From: Opitutales bacterium
Lineage (GTDB): Bacteria; Verrucomicrobiota; Verrucomicrobiia; Opitutales; Oceanipulchritudinaceae
Assembly (NCBI GenBank): GCA_016932335.1
Contig: JAFGCZ010000006.1
Span: 294,291-358,290, forward strand
DNA length: 64,000 nt
Direction of reading: 5' to 3'
The notes below the pieces were generated by a model that had not been told where the DNA came from, ran no database searches, and saw only the letters and a list, made by a program, of their open reading frames with translations. The stretch's first letter is position 1; the number at the start of each line of letters is the position of its first letter. Below are positions 17,745 through 26,272 of this stretch, piece by piece. The translations under genes and the position numbers were made by a program.

Positions 17745-19487
17745 ATGTCCGAAACCAAGATTCAATGGTCTTGTCTGATCAAGGGGCTTTACATCCCGTT
17801 GGGGGTTTTGTCTGTCCTCGATCTGATTATGCTGTGGGGGTGGCGTTCATCCAGTGAGCTATCCTCTCTGCAGATGAGTGCTACTCGTCTGCTCCTCTAT
17901 GGATTTATCGTCACCGAATTGCTGCAGTGGATTTGTTCGGGCAAATTCTGGTCCTATATCCGTTCTAATTTTCTCGAGCTCTTTTTTGCCTTTTTTGCCT
18001 TGGCGTTGATTGTTCTTGAGCGTTTCTTTGCTGCTGAAATTGAATCCGTGTGGCATCCTGCCCACATGGGAACGGTGTTGCTGGTCTATATGAGTGTGGC
18101 CATGTTTGCCGGATTGGGGGTCTTTTTTCTGCGTTCCGTGCTTCCGCACCTGTCCCTGCTCTCGCGCAAGCTTTCTCCAGAGCGCCTCTTTATTGCCGGT
18201 TTTCTTTTTCTGATTTGTCTGGGGACGCTGCTTTTAAAGCTGCCCAATGCCACTACTGTCGGAATTACCTGGATCGATGCCTTTTTTACTGCGACCAGCG
18301 CTGTCTGTGTTACGGGACTTACCGTGGTTGATACCGCCACTCAGTTTACGCCCTTTGGGCACCTTGTTTTGTTGATTTTGATGCAGGTGGGCGGGCTTGG
18401 TATTATGACGCTGACCTACGTGATTGCCGTGGTCCTTTCCCGCGAGATGTCCATGCGCGAGCAAATCATCCTCAGTGACTATCTCAACGAGGATAATTAC
18501 TCCCGGATCAGGTCCCTGCTCCGCCAGATTGTCTTTACGGTTTTCCTTTTTGAGCTGCTTGGGGCGGTGGGGCTCTTTTGCTCACTTCCGGCAACATCCG
18601 GATCGTTCTTTGAGCGGCTTTTTTTGAGTATCTTCCACAGTGTCTCCGCTTTCTGTAATGCCGGGTTCTCTGTATACCCGAACGGGTTGTCCACGCCGGA
18701 TGTTGCCACCAACATGCCTTTGCAGGGGGTTGTTATGGTTTTGATTATCGTGGGGGGGCTGGGCTTCTTTGTCCTTCGCGAGCTTGGGCTGCATTTCCGT
18801 CAAATGTTTAGCCGCAATCATGTTCGCCTGCGGTGGACGTTGCATACCCGCCTGGTCCTTTGGACTTCTCTTTTGCTCACTGTGGGAGGCGCTTTTCTCA
18901 TACAGATGAGCGATTTCTTTGCGGGGAATCAACTCTCTCTTTTGCAAGCTTTGTTTCAATCCATATCAGCCCGTACTGCCGGATTCAATACTGTGGATAT
19001 CGCTTCGCTGGCTCATGGATCGGTGATTGTTTTGATCATGTTGATGTTCATTGGAGGTAGCCCCGGGGGAACTGCGGGAGGGATCAAAACTACGGTTGCC
19101 GCAGTGGCAGTGCTCAATCTCGGCAATTACCTGCGGGGTAGGGAGCATGTGCAGTTGTTTAATCGCAGGTTGTCCTCCGAAAATTCCCGGAGGGCCTTTT
19201 CCGTGATAACGCTCAGTCTTGCTGCTGCTTTTTCCGTCTGGTTCCTGCTTGCGCTTACGCATCCGGCATTGAATGCCTTGGATTTGTTTTTTGAAACCAT
19301 CAGCGCCTTTTCCACGGTTGGGCTGACTCGTAACCTGACTCCGGAATTGAATCCCTTCGGTCGTTGTCTGATTATTCTTACCATGTTTGTAGGTCGTATC
19401 GGGATTTTGTATTTTGCCACAGCGGTTTTTTCCTCTTCCGATTCTCGAGAAATTCTTTGTGCCAAAGAGCACATACAACTAGGATGA
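17745..19487 (+). CDS. TrkH/KtrB-family potassium uptake channel subunit
   Basis: Integral membrane K+ transporter of 580 residues. The four pore loops of the superfamily are visible with their filter glycines: SAVCVTGLTVVDT, SAFCNAGFSVYP, SARTAGFNTVD and SAFSTVGLT. Three extra N-terminal helices precede the first M1-P-M2 unit, and a conserved GGSPGGTAGGIKTT sits between the third and fourth units. The RCK partner gene starts 4 nt after the stop, so the two are translationally linked. The ATG at 17745 is chosen over a TTG four codons upstream. KtrB-type members usually use Na+, TrkH-type members ATP or proton coupling; the sequence does not decide. Confidence 0.94.
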   Translation: MSETKIQWSCLIKGLYIPLGVLSVLDLIMLWGWRSSSELSSLQMSATRLLLYGFIVTELLQWICSGKFWSYIRSNFLELFFAFFALALIVLERFFAAEIESVWHPAHMGTVLLVYMSVAMFAGLGVFFLRSVLPHLSLLSRKLSPERLFIAGFLFLICLGTLLLKLPNATTVGITWIDAFFTATSAVCVTGLTVVDTATQFTPFGHLVLLILMQVGGLGIMTLTYVIAVVLSREMSMREQIILSDYLNEDNYSRIRSLLRQIVFTVFLFELLGAVGLFCSLPATSGSFFERLFLSIFHSVSAFCNAGFSVYPNGLSTPDVATNMPLQGVVMVLIIVGGLGFFVLRELGLHFRQMFSRNHVRLRWTLHTRLVLWTSLLLTVGGAFLIQMSDFFAGNQLSLLQALFQSISARTAGFNTVDIASLAHGSVIVLIMLMFIGGSPGGTAGGIKTTVAAVAVLNLGNYLRGREHVQLFNRRLSSENSRRAFSVITLSLAAAFSVWFLLALTHPALNALDLFFETISAFSTVGLTRNLTPELNPFGRCLIILTMFVGRIGILYFATAVFSSSDSREILCAKEHIQLG

Positions 19488-19491
19488 TATT

Positions 19492-20166
19492 ATGAAGTTT
19501 TGTGTCATAGGGCTCGGTTATTTTGGTACGCACATGGTTCAGGCGCTCACTGCTCTGGGGGCTGAGGTCATGGCTGTGGACAGCGATGAGGAGCATGTCG
19601 AGGCGGTTAAGGATATTGCCACCTACGCCGCTATTATGGATGCCTCCAAAACAGAGCTGCTCCGTAAGCTTCCTCTGAGGGATATGGATGCCGTTATTGT
19701 CGCCATCGGAGAGGATTTCGAGAGTTCTCTTATGGTAACAGCACACCTGCGTAAACTCGATGTCAAACGCATTATCTGCCGCGTTATTAACCCGGTGCAC
19801 GATGAGCTGCTTGAATTGATGGGAATCAGTGAGCGCCTCGTTCCTGAGGCCGTGGCCGCCAACCGCCTAGCTAAATCGCTCATGTTCCAGGGCGTCATCA
19901 ATAATTTCGACCTGGGGGATGGCTTTTCCATTCTCGAAACGATTGCCCCGGATAAGGTGATCGGTAAAACGCTCGCTCAAAGCCGCCTCAGAGAGGATCA
20001 CGGGGTAAATCTGGTGACGATTCGCAAGGCTCCTATTCCCGGTAGCGACGTGACTCGCAGAGGCACCTTTTTTGGGGTGGTCCAGCCTTCCTATGTTTTT
20101 GAAAAAGGCGATATCCTCGTTCTCTTCGGGCAGACTCAGGATTTGGAAAAATTCCTCAAAGGATAA
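19492..20166 (+). CDS. TrkA/KtrA-type RCK regulatory subunit
   Basis: Cytoplasmic gating ring subunit of the K+ channel encoded just upstream. The 224 residues comprise an RCK_N Rossmann domain, with nucleotide-binding FCVIGLGYFGTH and acidic VDSDEEHVE after the second strand, and an RCK_C domain from about residue 140. A single RCK_N/RCK_C pair is the KtrA or half-TrkA size. Such proteins bind ATP/ADP or NAD(H) and c-di-AMP in some lineages. With only 4 nt between the genes, co-translation in a fixed ratio is likely. Confidence 0.94.
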   Translation: MKFCVIGLGYFGTHMVQALTALGAEVMAVDSDEEHVEAVKDIATYAAIMDASKTELLRKLPLRDMDAVIVAIGEDFESSLMVTAHLRKLDVKRIICRVINPVHDELLELMGISERLVPEAVAANRLAKSLMFQGVINNFDLGDGFSILETIAPDKVIGKTLAQSRLREDHGVNLVTIRKAPIPGSDVTRRGTFFGVVQPSYVFEKGDILVLFGQTQDLEKFLKG

Positions 20167-20344
20167 CTTTTTTGTCATTTTGTAGCGAAAATTCGCGTAG
20201 GAAAATAGGTTCGCTGGGCTCGAATTTTTAGGCCTGTTCTTTTCTCAACTTTACTCGCAATCAAGTGGAATTAGGCTTGCGATGTTTTCTGCTCTGGCTT
20301 CAAATTCGGCATTCGTTTGTCAATCAAGCAGAGAATTTACGCCA

Positions 20345-21922
20345 ATGGAACAAAGTCCTATTCAAGACACCGTCAATCAACAACGCATTGATGCTCTCCG
20401 TGAGCTGAAAGCCAAGATGAAGCTCGGAGGAGGGGAGGCCCGCCTTCAGTCGCAGCGCGAAAAGGGCAAAATGACTGTCTGGGAGCGCCTTGAATATCTT
20501 TTTGATGATAATACCTTTGTGGAAGTCGGTGGCTTTGTCGAGCTGCGCAATGAGCACTTTGGTCTGGGCAAAAATAAGATCCCCGGAGATGGTGTGGTTA
20601 CAGGTTTCGGGCGCATTAAAGGCAAGCTGGTTTACATTGCGGCACAGGATTTTGGTGTGCTCGGCGGCTCTCTTGGCGAAATGCACGGAAAGAAGGTTGC
20701 TAATATTATGGACCTTGCCGTGCAAAATAAAGCCCCCATGATCACCCTCAATGATTCCGGCGGCGCCCGTATTCAGGAAGGCATTGGCGCTCTTTGCGGA
20801 TACGGTGATATTTTCTACCGCAATACCAAAGCAAGTGGCGTAATTCCGCAAATCAGCGTCATTATGGGGCCCTGTGCTGGTGGCGCCGTTTACTCTCCCG
20901 GGATTACCGACTTTGTAGCCATGGTGCGCGGCACCTCCAATATGTTCATCACCGGTCCAGATGTTATTAAAACCGTAACCGGTGAAGAAGTCAGCAAGGA
21001 TGATCTTGGCGGGCCCGATGTGCATATGGAGCGCAGTGGTGTGGCTGCCTACATCGGCAACGACGACGAAGAAACCCTTAGTTGGGTGGTCAAACTGCTC
21101 TCATACCTGCCTTCCTCCAACGAGGAACATGCCCCCGTGCTTCCGGTTCCCGCTCAGGGGATTCGTCAGGGGCAGAAGAGCTTGGCCGACATTGTTCCTT
21201 CCAATGCCAACAAAGCTTACAATATGCTCGAAGTCATCGACTGCATGGTCGATCCCTACAGCTTCTTCGAACTTCAGCCCAATTTTGCAGCAAACATCAT
21301 CATCGGCTTTGCCCGTATCGATGGTATTTCCACCGGTATTATCGCCAACAACCCCAAGCACCTTGCCGGTTGCCTCGACGTGAATGCCTCAGATAAAGCC
21401 GCCCGCTTTGTCCGCTTCTGCGATGCCTTCAATATCCCGTTGCTTACGCTCGTGGATGTGCCTGGATTCCTCCCCGGTGTGGATCAGGAATATGCCGGCA
21501 TTATCCGCCACGGAGCCAAACTCCTTTATGCCTATAGCGAAGCTACCGTTCCGAAACTGACTGTTACCCTGCGTAAAGCTTATGGTGGAGCTTATATTTG
21601 CATGTGTTCCAAGCACCTCGGTTCGGATATGAATCTGGCCTGGCCCGGTGCAGAAATCGCTGTTATGGGGCCCAAGGGCGCGGCCAATGTTATCTTCCGC
21701 AAGCAAATTATGGCGGCCGAAGATTCCGCCGCAGAGGCAGAAAAATGCCAGCAGGAATACACCGATAAATTTGCCAACCCACGCCTCGCCGCATCTCTGG
21801 GATATATCGATGATGTGGTTGAGCCCGACGAAACACCGACCATTATCCGTCGTTACCTCTGGAGTCTTAGTGATAAACAGGCTCCGCGGCCCAAGCGCAA
21901 GCACGGGAACATTCCTCTTTAA
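20345..21922 (+). CDS. Acyl-CoA carboxylase carboxyltransferase subunit (PccB/MmdA type)
   Basis: Transfers the carboxyl group between biotin and an acyl-CoA, probably propionyl-CoA/methylmalonyl-CoA. The 525 residues contain both crotonase-like halves. The N half has the oxyanion-hole region LNDSGGARIQEGIGAL and QISVIMGPCAGGAVYSPG. The C half has LVDVPGFLPGVDQE and LRKAYGGAYICMCSKHLG. The ATG at 20345 matches the family start (RIDALRELKAKMKLGGG); an upstream ATG at 20282 would add 21 unconserved residues. It is first of a three-gene operon with a biotin carboxylase-like and a biotinyl protein. No membrane decarboxylase gene is present, so a Na+ pump is not indicated here. Confidence 0.93.
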   Translation: MEQSPIQDTVNQQRIDALRELKAKMKLGGGEARLQSQREKGKMTVWERLEYLFDDNTFVEVGGFVELRNEHFGLGKNKIPGDGVVTGFGRIKGKLVYIAAQDFGVLGGSLGEMHGKKVANIMDLAVQNKAPMITLNDSGGARIQEGIGALCGYGDIFYRNTKASGVIPQISVIMGPCAGGAVYSPGITDFVAMVRGTSNMFITGPDVIKTVTGEEVSKDDLGGPDVHMERSGVAAYIGNDDEETLSWVVKLLSYLPSSNEEHAPVLPVPAQGIRQGQKSLADIVPSNANKAYNMLEVIDCMVDPYSFFELQPNFAANIIIGFARIDGISTGIIANNPKHLAGCLDVNASDKAARFVRFCDAFNIPLLTLVDVPGFLPGVDQEYAGIIRHGAKLLYAYSEATVPKLTVTLRKAYGGAYICMCSKHLGSDMNLAWPGAEIAVMGPKGAANVIFRKQIMAAEDSAAEAEKCQQEYTDKFANPRLAASLGYIDDVVEPDETPTIIRRYLWSLSDKQAPRPKRKHGNIPL

Positions 21923-21945
21923 TCTTCAGCCCGGAAACAGATACC

Positions 21946-23469
21946 ATGTTTAACACTGTGCTTATTGCCAATCGCGGCCTCATTGCAGCCAACTGCGTGC
22001 GTGCCGTGAAAGAACTCGGGATGAAGGCTATCATTGCCTACGATCAGGAAGATGCCGAAAGTGCGGCCGTGCGTAATGCAGATGCCGCTTACGTTCTCAG
22101 GCCCACCCCCGATTATTCTCGCCCTTACCTAGATGTTAATCAAATTGTTGACCTAGCCTCTGAATTAAAGGTGGATGCGGTGCATCCGGGCTATGGATTC
22201 CTCGCTCAGAATATGGAATTTGCCCAGGCCCTCAAGGATCGCGGTATTGCCTTTATCGCTCCTAAGAGCGAAGGTGTTTTTGACTTTGCCAACAAGCACG
22301 TTGTCAAAGCCTATGCCGCTCGTGCCGGGCTTCCTATTTTACCCGGCTCAGAGTCCTTTGTGGAGCGCGAATGGCTTTTTCGCTTTGCCAACGCTATTCA
22401 GTACCCTCTGGTTATTAAAAGCGTTTACGGATATGGCGGGGTAGGGATGAAAGTCATTCATAGCGAGGAAGAACTGGAGGCCGGTTTTAATGAAGTGCGC
22501 CACCTCTGCGACCGTCACCTCAAGTGCAGCCCCGATGTCTTTCTGGAAAAATACCTGCCCGGCGCACAGCATGTCGAATTTCCCGTTTTACGTGACGCCA
22601 AGGGGGTAACCATTGTTCTTCCTGAGCAGGAATGTTCTGTTCAGCGCCGCTTCCAGAAACTGGTCGTGGAAACTCCTTCCCCACGCCTCTCCCCGCAGAT
22701 GCGCAGCCGACTCGAGTCCGAAATTCGCGTGTTGGTCAATCGTCTGGAAGTCTTTGGCTTTGCCACTGTGGAATTCCTCATCAAAGACGGTCATGCCTAT
22801 TTCCTGGAAATCAACGGCTACATTCAACCTTCCCACACTGCCACAACTTTGCTGACCGGTGTGGATTTGGTTAAAGAACAGATCAATATTCTTTCCGGTG
22901 GAGATCTGGAAATCGACCCGGGGCTGATCAATCGCCACGGTCATGTGGTCGGCTCGTTTATCTATGCCGAGGATCCCGATGCAGATTTTGCCCCTTCTCC
23001 CGGGGTGGTGGAACGCCTTCACCTGCCTTTTGGTGAGGAGGTCTATGTGCAGAGCAATATTTTCAGCGGTGCGGTTGTTTCCCCGCTTTACGATTCCATG
23101 GTGGCCAAACTCATGGTGCGTGGGCTGACTCGCAAAGAGGCCCTTAAAAAGCTGGAAATTGCCCTTCGCGAGTTCTTTGTCGAGGGCGTAAAAACTAATA
23201 TTCCACTCATGCGCGCTTTAATCAGTAGCGAGGAATATGCCAAAGGCGATGTTACGCCCACTTATTTGGATCGACCTGAGCAGCGCCGCCATCTGGTCGA
23301 ACAGATCAAAACAGCGCAGGAGCAGGAAATTGCCGCCCTTGTTGCCGCCTTGTCGCTGCACCGCGATGGTATTGAAGAATCCCCGGTTCTTGCCGGTGAA
23401 TCCAATGCAGCCGATATCAGTGCGGCCTCCCGTTGGATGAATCGTCGCCGTAGCACCCCGCAAGTCTAA
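21946..23469 (+). CDS. Biotin carboxylase-like ATP-grasp protein with substituted active site
   Basis: Homologue of the subunit that carboxylates biotin with ATP and bicarbonate; 507 residues, against about 450 in AccC, with a C-terminal extension. The fold is clear (VLIANRG, VHPGYGFL, CSVQRR, AEDP). Residues align almost without gaps to E. coli AccC. Kept are His209, Gln233, Lys238, Glu276, Glu288, Asn290 and Gln294. Changed are His236 to Phe, Arg292 to Tyr, Val295 to Pro, the base Glu296 to Ser, and Arg338 to Phe. The NRGEIA motif reads NRGLIA, and the glycine loop is YGYGGVGM. It may be catalytically dead, structural, or work on another acceptor. It is flanked by carboxyltransferase and biotinyl genes. 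Confidence 0.9.
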   Translation: MFNTVLIANRGLIAANCVRAVKELGMKAIIAYDQEDAESAAVRNADAAYVLRPTPDYSRPYLDVNQIVDLASELKVDAVHPGYGFLAQNMEFAQALKDRGIAFIAPKSEGVFDFANKHVVKAYAARAGLPILPGSESFVEREWLFRFANAIQYPLVIKSVYGYGGVGMKVIHSEEELEAGFNEVRHLCDRHLKCSPDVFLEKYLPGAQHVEFPVLRDAKGVTIVLPEQECSVQRRFQKLVVETPSPRLSPQMRSRLESEIRVLVNRLEVFGFATVEFLIKDGHAYFLEINGYIQPSHTATTLLTGVDLVKEQINILSGGDLEIDPGLINRHGHVVGSFIYAEDPDADFAPSPGVVERLHLPFGEEVYVQSNIFSGAVVSPLYDSMVAKLMVRGLTRKEALKKLEIALREFFVEGVKTNIPLMRALISSEEYAKGDVTPTYLDRPEQRRHLVEQIKTAQEQEIAALVAALSLHRDGIEESPVLAGESNAADISAASRWMNRRRSTPQV

Positions 23470-23487
23470 CCTTTTCAGCTTTTTCTC

Positions 23488-24024
23488 ATGAGTGTATCAG
23501 CTATGAATTACACCGTTCGCAGTGGCAAAACCCACTCGATCAATATTGACCGCAGTACGGATTTTTCCGCTCCGTTTACCATCCGTGTGAACGATCGTGA
23601 TTACTCGGTGGCTATCCGCAAAACTCACTCCGATGGGCGGATTAAATCCCTCCTCATCAACAACCGGGTTTATCCGGTGGAAGTGCAACGCCGTGGAGAC
23701 GGTTTTCCTAGCCGTATCTTTCTTAAGGGCGTTCCCTTTGATGTGAATATCGAGAGTGTTGAATCCACTCGCTACAAACCGGATCAGCCCGAGCGATCCG
23801 TCAGTGGAGATATTCATGCGGCGCTTCCCGGTCAGGTCATCAAATACTTCTGCGGCGAGGGCGATACCGTTGAGGCAGGCCAGCCCTTACTCATCCTTGA
23901 AGCAATGAAGATGGAGAACGAAATCCTTGCCCCCAAAACTGGTGTGGTAAAACGCATCTGTGTCCGCGAAGGCATCATTGTCGCCAAAGACGATCTGCTT
24001 ATGGAGATCGGTGATCCTGAGTAA
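23488..24024 (+). CDS. Biotinyl (BCCP-type) carrier protein
   Basis: The mobile biotin carrier of the acyl-CoA carboxylase operon. The C-terminal 70 residues are a biotinyl/lipoyl hammerhead domain with ILEAMKMENEI; Lys141 would be biotinylated. About 100 residues precede it and form a separate beta-rich region (RVNDRDYSVAIRKTH, RVYPVEVQRRGDGF), like the linker/BT-type domain fused to biotinyl domains in propionyl-CoA carboxylases. The first ATG at 23488 and a second at 23503 are both possible. A strong terminator closes the operon. Confidence 0.93.
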   Translation: MSVSAMNYTVRSGKTHSINIDRSTDFSAPFTIRVNDRDYSVAIRKTHSDGRIKSLLINNRVYPVEVQRRGDGFPSRIFLKGVPFDVNIESVESTRYKPDQPERSVSGDIHAALPGQVIKYFCGEGDTVEAGQPLLILEAMKMENEILAPKTGVVKRICVREGIIVAKDDLLMEIGDPE

Positions 24025-24048
24025 TTCCAATTTGATTGATGATTGATG

Positions 24049-24095
24049 GCGGGGACGTTCAATGCAGTATTGCAGTTGAACTTCCCCGCTTTTTC
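24049..24095 (+). terminator. Terminator of the carboxylase operon
   Basis: GCGGGGA-CGTTCAA pairs with TTGAAC-TTCCCCGC over a 13-nt loop and is followed by TTTTTCTTT. Confidence 0.88.
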
Positions 24096-24109
24096 TTTAC
24101 CTGTAGGGT

Positions 24110-24586
24110 ATGATTTCTGTAGGCCAAAAAATAGATACCTCCATTTCCCTGAAAGTTGTCCGCAACGGAGACGTTGTCGAATGTGTTCTGGCCGACCTGC
24201 TTGATCGGCCAACGATTGTTTCTGTCTACATGCGCAATAATACTTCAGCCTGTGATCTTCAGAATAAGAGTCTCGTTCCGCTTTTTGAGCAGTTGCTTTC
24301 CGAGGGCGTTAATCTGATTGCCCTGAGTAAGGATTCCTGCGGCTCTCATAAAAAGTATGCAGACAAGCTGGGCATTCGCTATACGCTGGCCAGTGATCCT
24401 GATAAAAAATTTGCCGAGGCTACAGATTCTCTTGTGGAGAAGTCGATGTACGGGAAAAAATACCTGGCTCCGAGTCGTTCTGCCTACTTCATCCATACAG
24501 ACGGCACTGTGCTCGGCGTTATCGAAAAACTCTCTCCTGCATCACATGCCGAAGAATTGCTCCAGCTGGTACATGCTTGTCGCTGA
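24110..24586 (+). CDS. Peroxiredoxin-like (BCP/AhpC-TSA) protein
   Basis: Thioredoxin-fold peroxidase of 158 residues. Peroxidatic Cys48 lies in YMRNNTSACDLQN, which replaces the usual TPGCT motif of bacterioferritin comigratory proteins. The strand IALSKDSCGSHKKYADKLG and the following FIHTDGTVLGV match BCP. A possible second redox cysteine is Cys in KDSCGSH. The N-terminus is unusual in lacking the common DFTLPD segment, so substrate or partner may differ. It is convergent with the TPR-PAS gene with only 4 nt between the stops. Confidence 0.8.
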   Translation: MISVGQKIDTSISLKVVRNGDVVECVLADLLDRPTIVSVYMRNNTSACDLQNKSLVPLFEQLLSEGVNLIALSKDSCGSHKKYADKLGIRYTLASDPDKKFAEATDSLVEKSMYGKKYLAPSRSAYFIHTDGTVLGVIEKLSPASHAEELLQLVHACR

Positions 24587-24590
24587 TCCC

Positions 24591-26129
24591 TCAAGGCCGC
24601 AGCTCGTTCGGACTTTCATTTAGGAGAATGCTGGTTACTCCCGTTAAATTGCCTGAGGCATCACGAATGGCGCGGATATAGGCATGTAAACGCCTCCGTG
24701 TTCCGTCCGGTGTCTCATGGTAAAAGGTTTCATCATAGGCGTTGATGTTTCCCTCTTTGATCTGAGTCCAGTTGCTCTTTACCGAGTAGGACTCGTTGAC
24801 TGTAGCCAGATCATAAATGCTCTTGCCCACAAAATCTTCCCTCTGAAGCCCGTAGAGCTCCAGGGCTTTTTCATTAGAGTCACAGACAACACCTTCGCTG
24901 GATATTTGGATGATGCCCGCAGCATCCGTCTCCAGTAGTGTTTTCAGCAGGGCATCCTTTTGCGTTAGCTCATCCTCTAATGCTTCGCTCTTCCGTTGCG
25001 CGTTGAGTAAGGTTACTTCTTTGAGTTGTTGTAGCTCATCCTCAGTCATTTTTTGCTCAACCTCATAGCTGATACGCAGGTTTTCCACTTTTCTTAGGGT
25101 TCCCGAGGTAAAGAGCTGTTCGCTCAGCCGCATGTATTCCTTATAATGGCTGAGAGCCAGCTCAGGCTCATTTGTGCTCTCATAAATATCTGAGAGCAGA
25201 CGGTGCGCTTCTTTGATCTCTCTGGGGATGTTTAGCTGGTTTCCTGTGGCAATAGCCTCCTGTAGATAAGAGGTTGCCTTTTCGGCATGGTGCTCTTTGC
25301 CGGGCATGGTGTAAAGTCTGCCCAGGCTGGCCAGAGCAATGACTTCCGCGTTTTTCAAGCCCAGCAGGCAAGCTTGTTCCAATGCTTTTTTCTGATAGCC
25401 GATGGATGTTTTTACGGCACCCTGTTTTTCGTAAATAGATCCGATATTGGAGAGCGTTCCGGCGACTCCGGCTGTGTCGCCCATCTCTTCCTTGAGAGCA
25501 ATGCTCTCTTCATAGACTTTCAGGGCCTGCGGGTATCTTTGCTGTTGTACATACACAGAGCCGATATTGTTCAGGCAAACGGATACACCTCGCTGATCTT
25601 TTACTTCATGACGCAGTTTCAGGCTGCGCTCATAGTAGCCCAGAGCAGAGTCAAAATCCTCAAGTTGGTAATAGATGTTTCCAATATTTCCGAGGGTTAA
25701 CGCCTTGTAAAACACATCTCCGCTGGTTTGCGAAAGGCTCAGGCAGCTGTGGAAGTATTCCAGTGCCTTCAAGTGGTCTCCCAGTTCCGCGTAAACAACA
25801 GCTATGATATTTGTTGATTTAGCAAGATATTCGGAATCTCCCAGGCGGCGAAATCCGCTGGATGCACTGTATGCGCATTTCAGCGCGTCTTCGTAGCGGC
25901 ACAGTTGCCAGCAACAGCGTGCCAGCAGCATGGACACTTCCGCCATCAGATAATCGCAGATCCGCTTTTCCTCCGTCAACGCCACCCTGTGAGCCAACGC
26001 CAATGCCTCCCTGTGAATCTTGTCTGCCGATTCATAGGTTTTCAGGGGGTTATTACCACGCTTCCAGAGTTCTTCAACTTGAAACCGGAGGGAGGATAGT
26101 TGGGTGAGGATGGACTCCATACAGAGCAT
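24591..26129 (-). CDS. TPR-repeat protein with C-terminal PAS domain
   Basis: Cytoplasmic 512-residue protein. About seven tetratricopeptide repeats run from residue 60 to 340, for example LGNIGNIYYQLEDFDSALGY and LNNIGSVYVQQQRYPQALKV. A coiled coil follows (about 355-395), then a PAS domain (about 395-505) with IIQISSEGVVCDSNEKALEL. No kinase, cyclase or DNA-binding output follows, which is odd: similar TPR-coil-PAS arrays normally lead into a histidine kinase or GGDEF domain. It may work as a sensory adaptor. There is no signal peptide. ATGs at 26129 and 26120 are both possible starts. Confidence 0.87.
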   Translation of the reverse strand: MLCMESILTQLSSLRFQVEELWKRGNNPLKTYESADKIHREALALAHRVALTEEKRICDYLMAEVSMLLARCCWQLCRYEDALKCAYSASSGFRRLGDSEYLAKSTNIIAVVYAELGDHLKALEYFHSCLSLSQTSGDVFYKALTLGNIGNIYYQLEDFDSALGYYERSLKLRHEVKDQRGVSVCLNNIGSVYVQQQRYPQALKVYEESIALKEEMGDTAGVAGTLSNIGSIYEKQGAVKTSIGYQKKALEQACLLGLKNAEVIALASLGRLYTMPGKEHHAEKATSYLQEAIATGNQLNIPREIKEAHRLLSDIYESTNEPELALSHYKEYMRLSEQLFTSGTLRKVENLRISYEVEQKMTEDELQQLKEVTLLNAQRKSEALEDELTQKDALLKTLLETDAAGIIQISSEGVVCDSNEKALELYGLQREDFVGKSIYDLATVNESYSVKSNWTQIKEGNINAYDETFYHETPDGTRRRLHAYIRAIRDASGNLTGVTSILLNESPNELRP

Positions 26130-26272
26130 TGGAAACTAATACGCTAACGATCTTATACTATGTAAAACGCTTAAACAGTAAATAAATTTTTTCAATGTAG
26201 CATTCATTATCATAGAAAAATGCTAATTTAAAAGGCGTTTTATGTATGAAGTCCAGCCTTTCCCCCTCAGCA
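26130..26272. promoter_or_regulatory. Intergenic region with a repeated TATGTAAAACGCTT element
   Basis: A+T-rich spacer between two minus-strand genes. TATGTAAAACGCTT stands at 26159-26172 and a partly inverted relative (AAGGCGTTTTATGTA) near 26231. The first element, followed after 4 nt by AGTAAA, recurs upstream of the two-gene cassette at 38171. Function unknown. Confidence 0.4.

Noticed and set aside
20345..24024. Sodium-pumping decarboxylase operon (MmdA-like start)
   Set aside because: No membrane beta subunit or gamma subunit gene is next to the carboxyltransferase, so the soluble acyl-CoA carboxylase reading is preferred.
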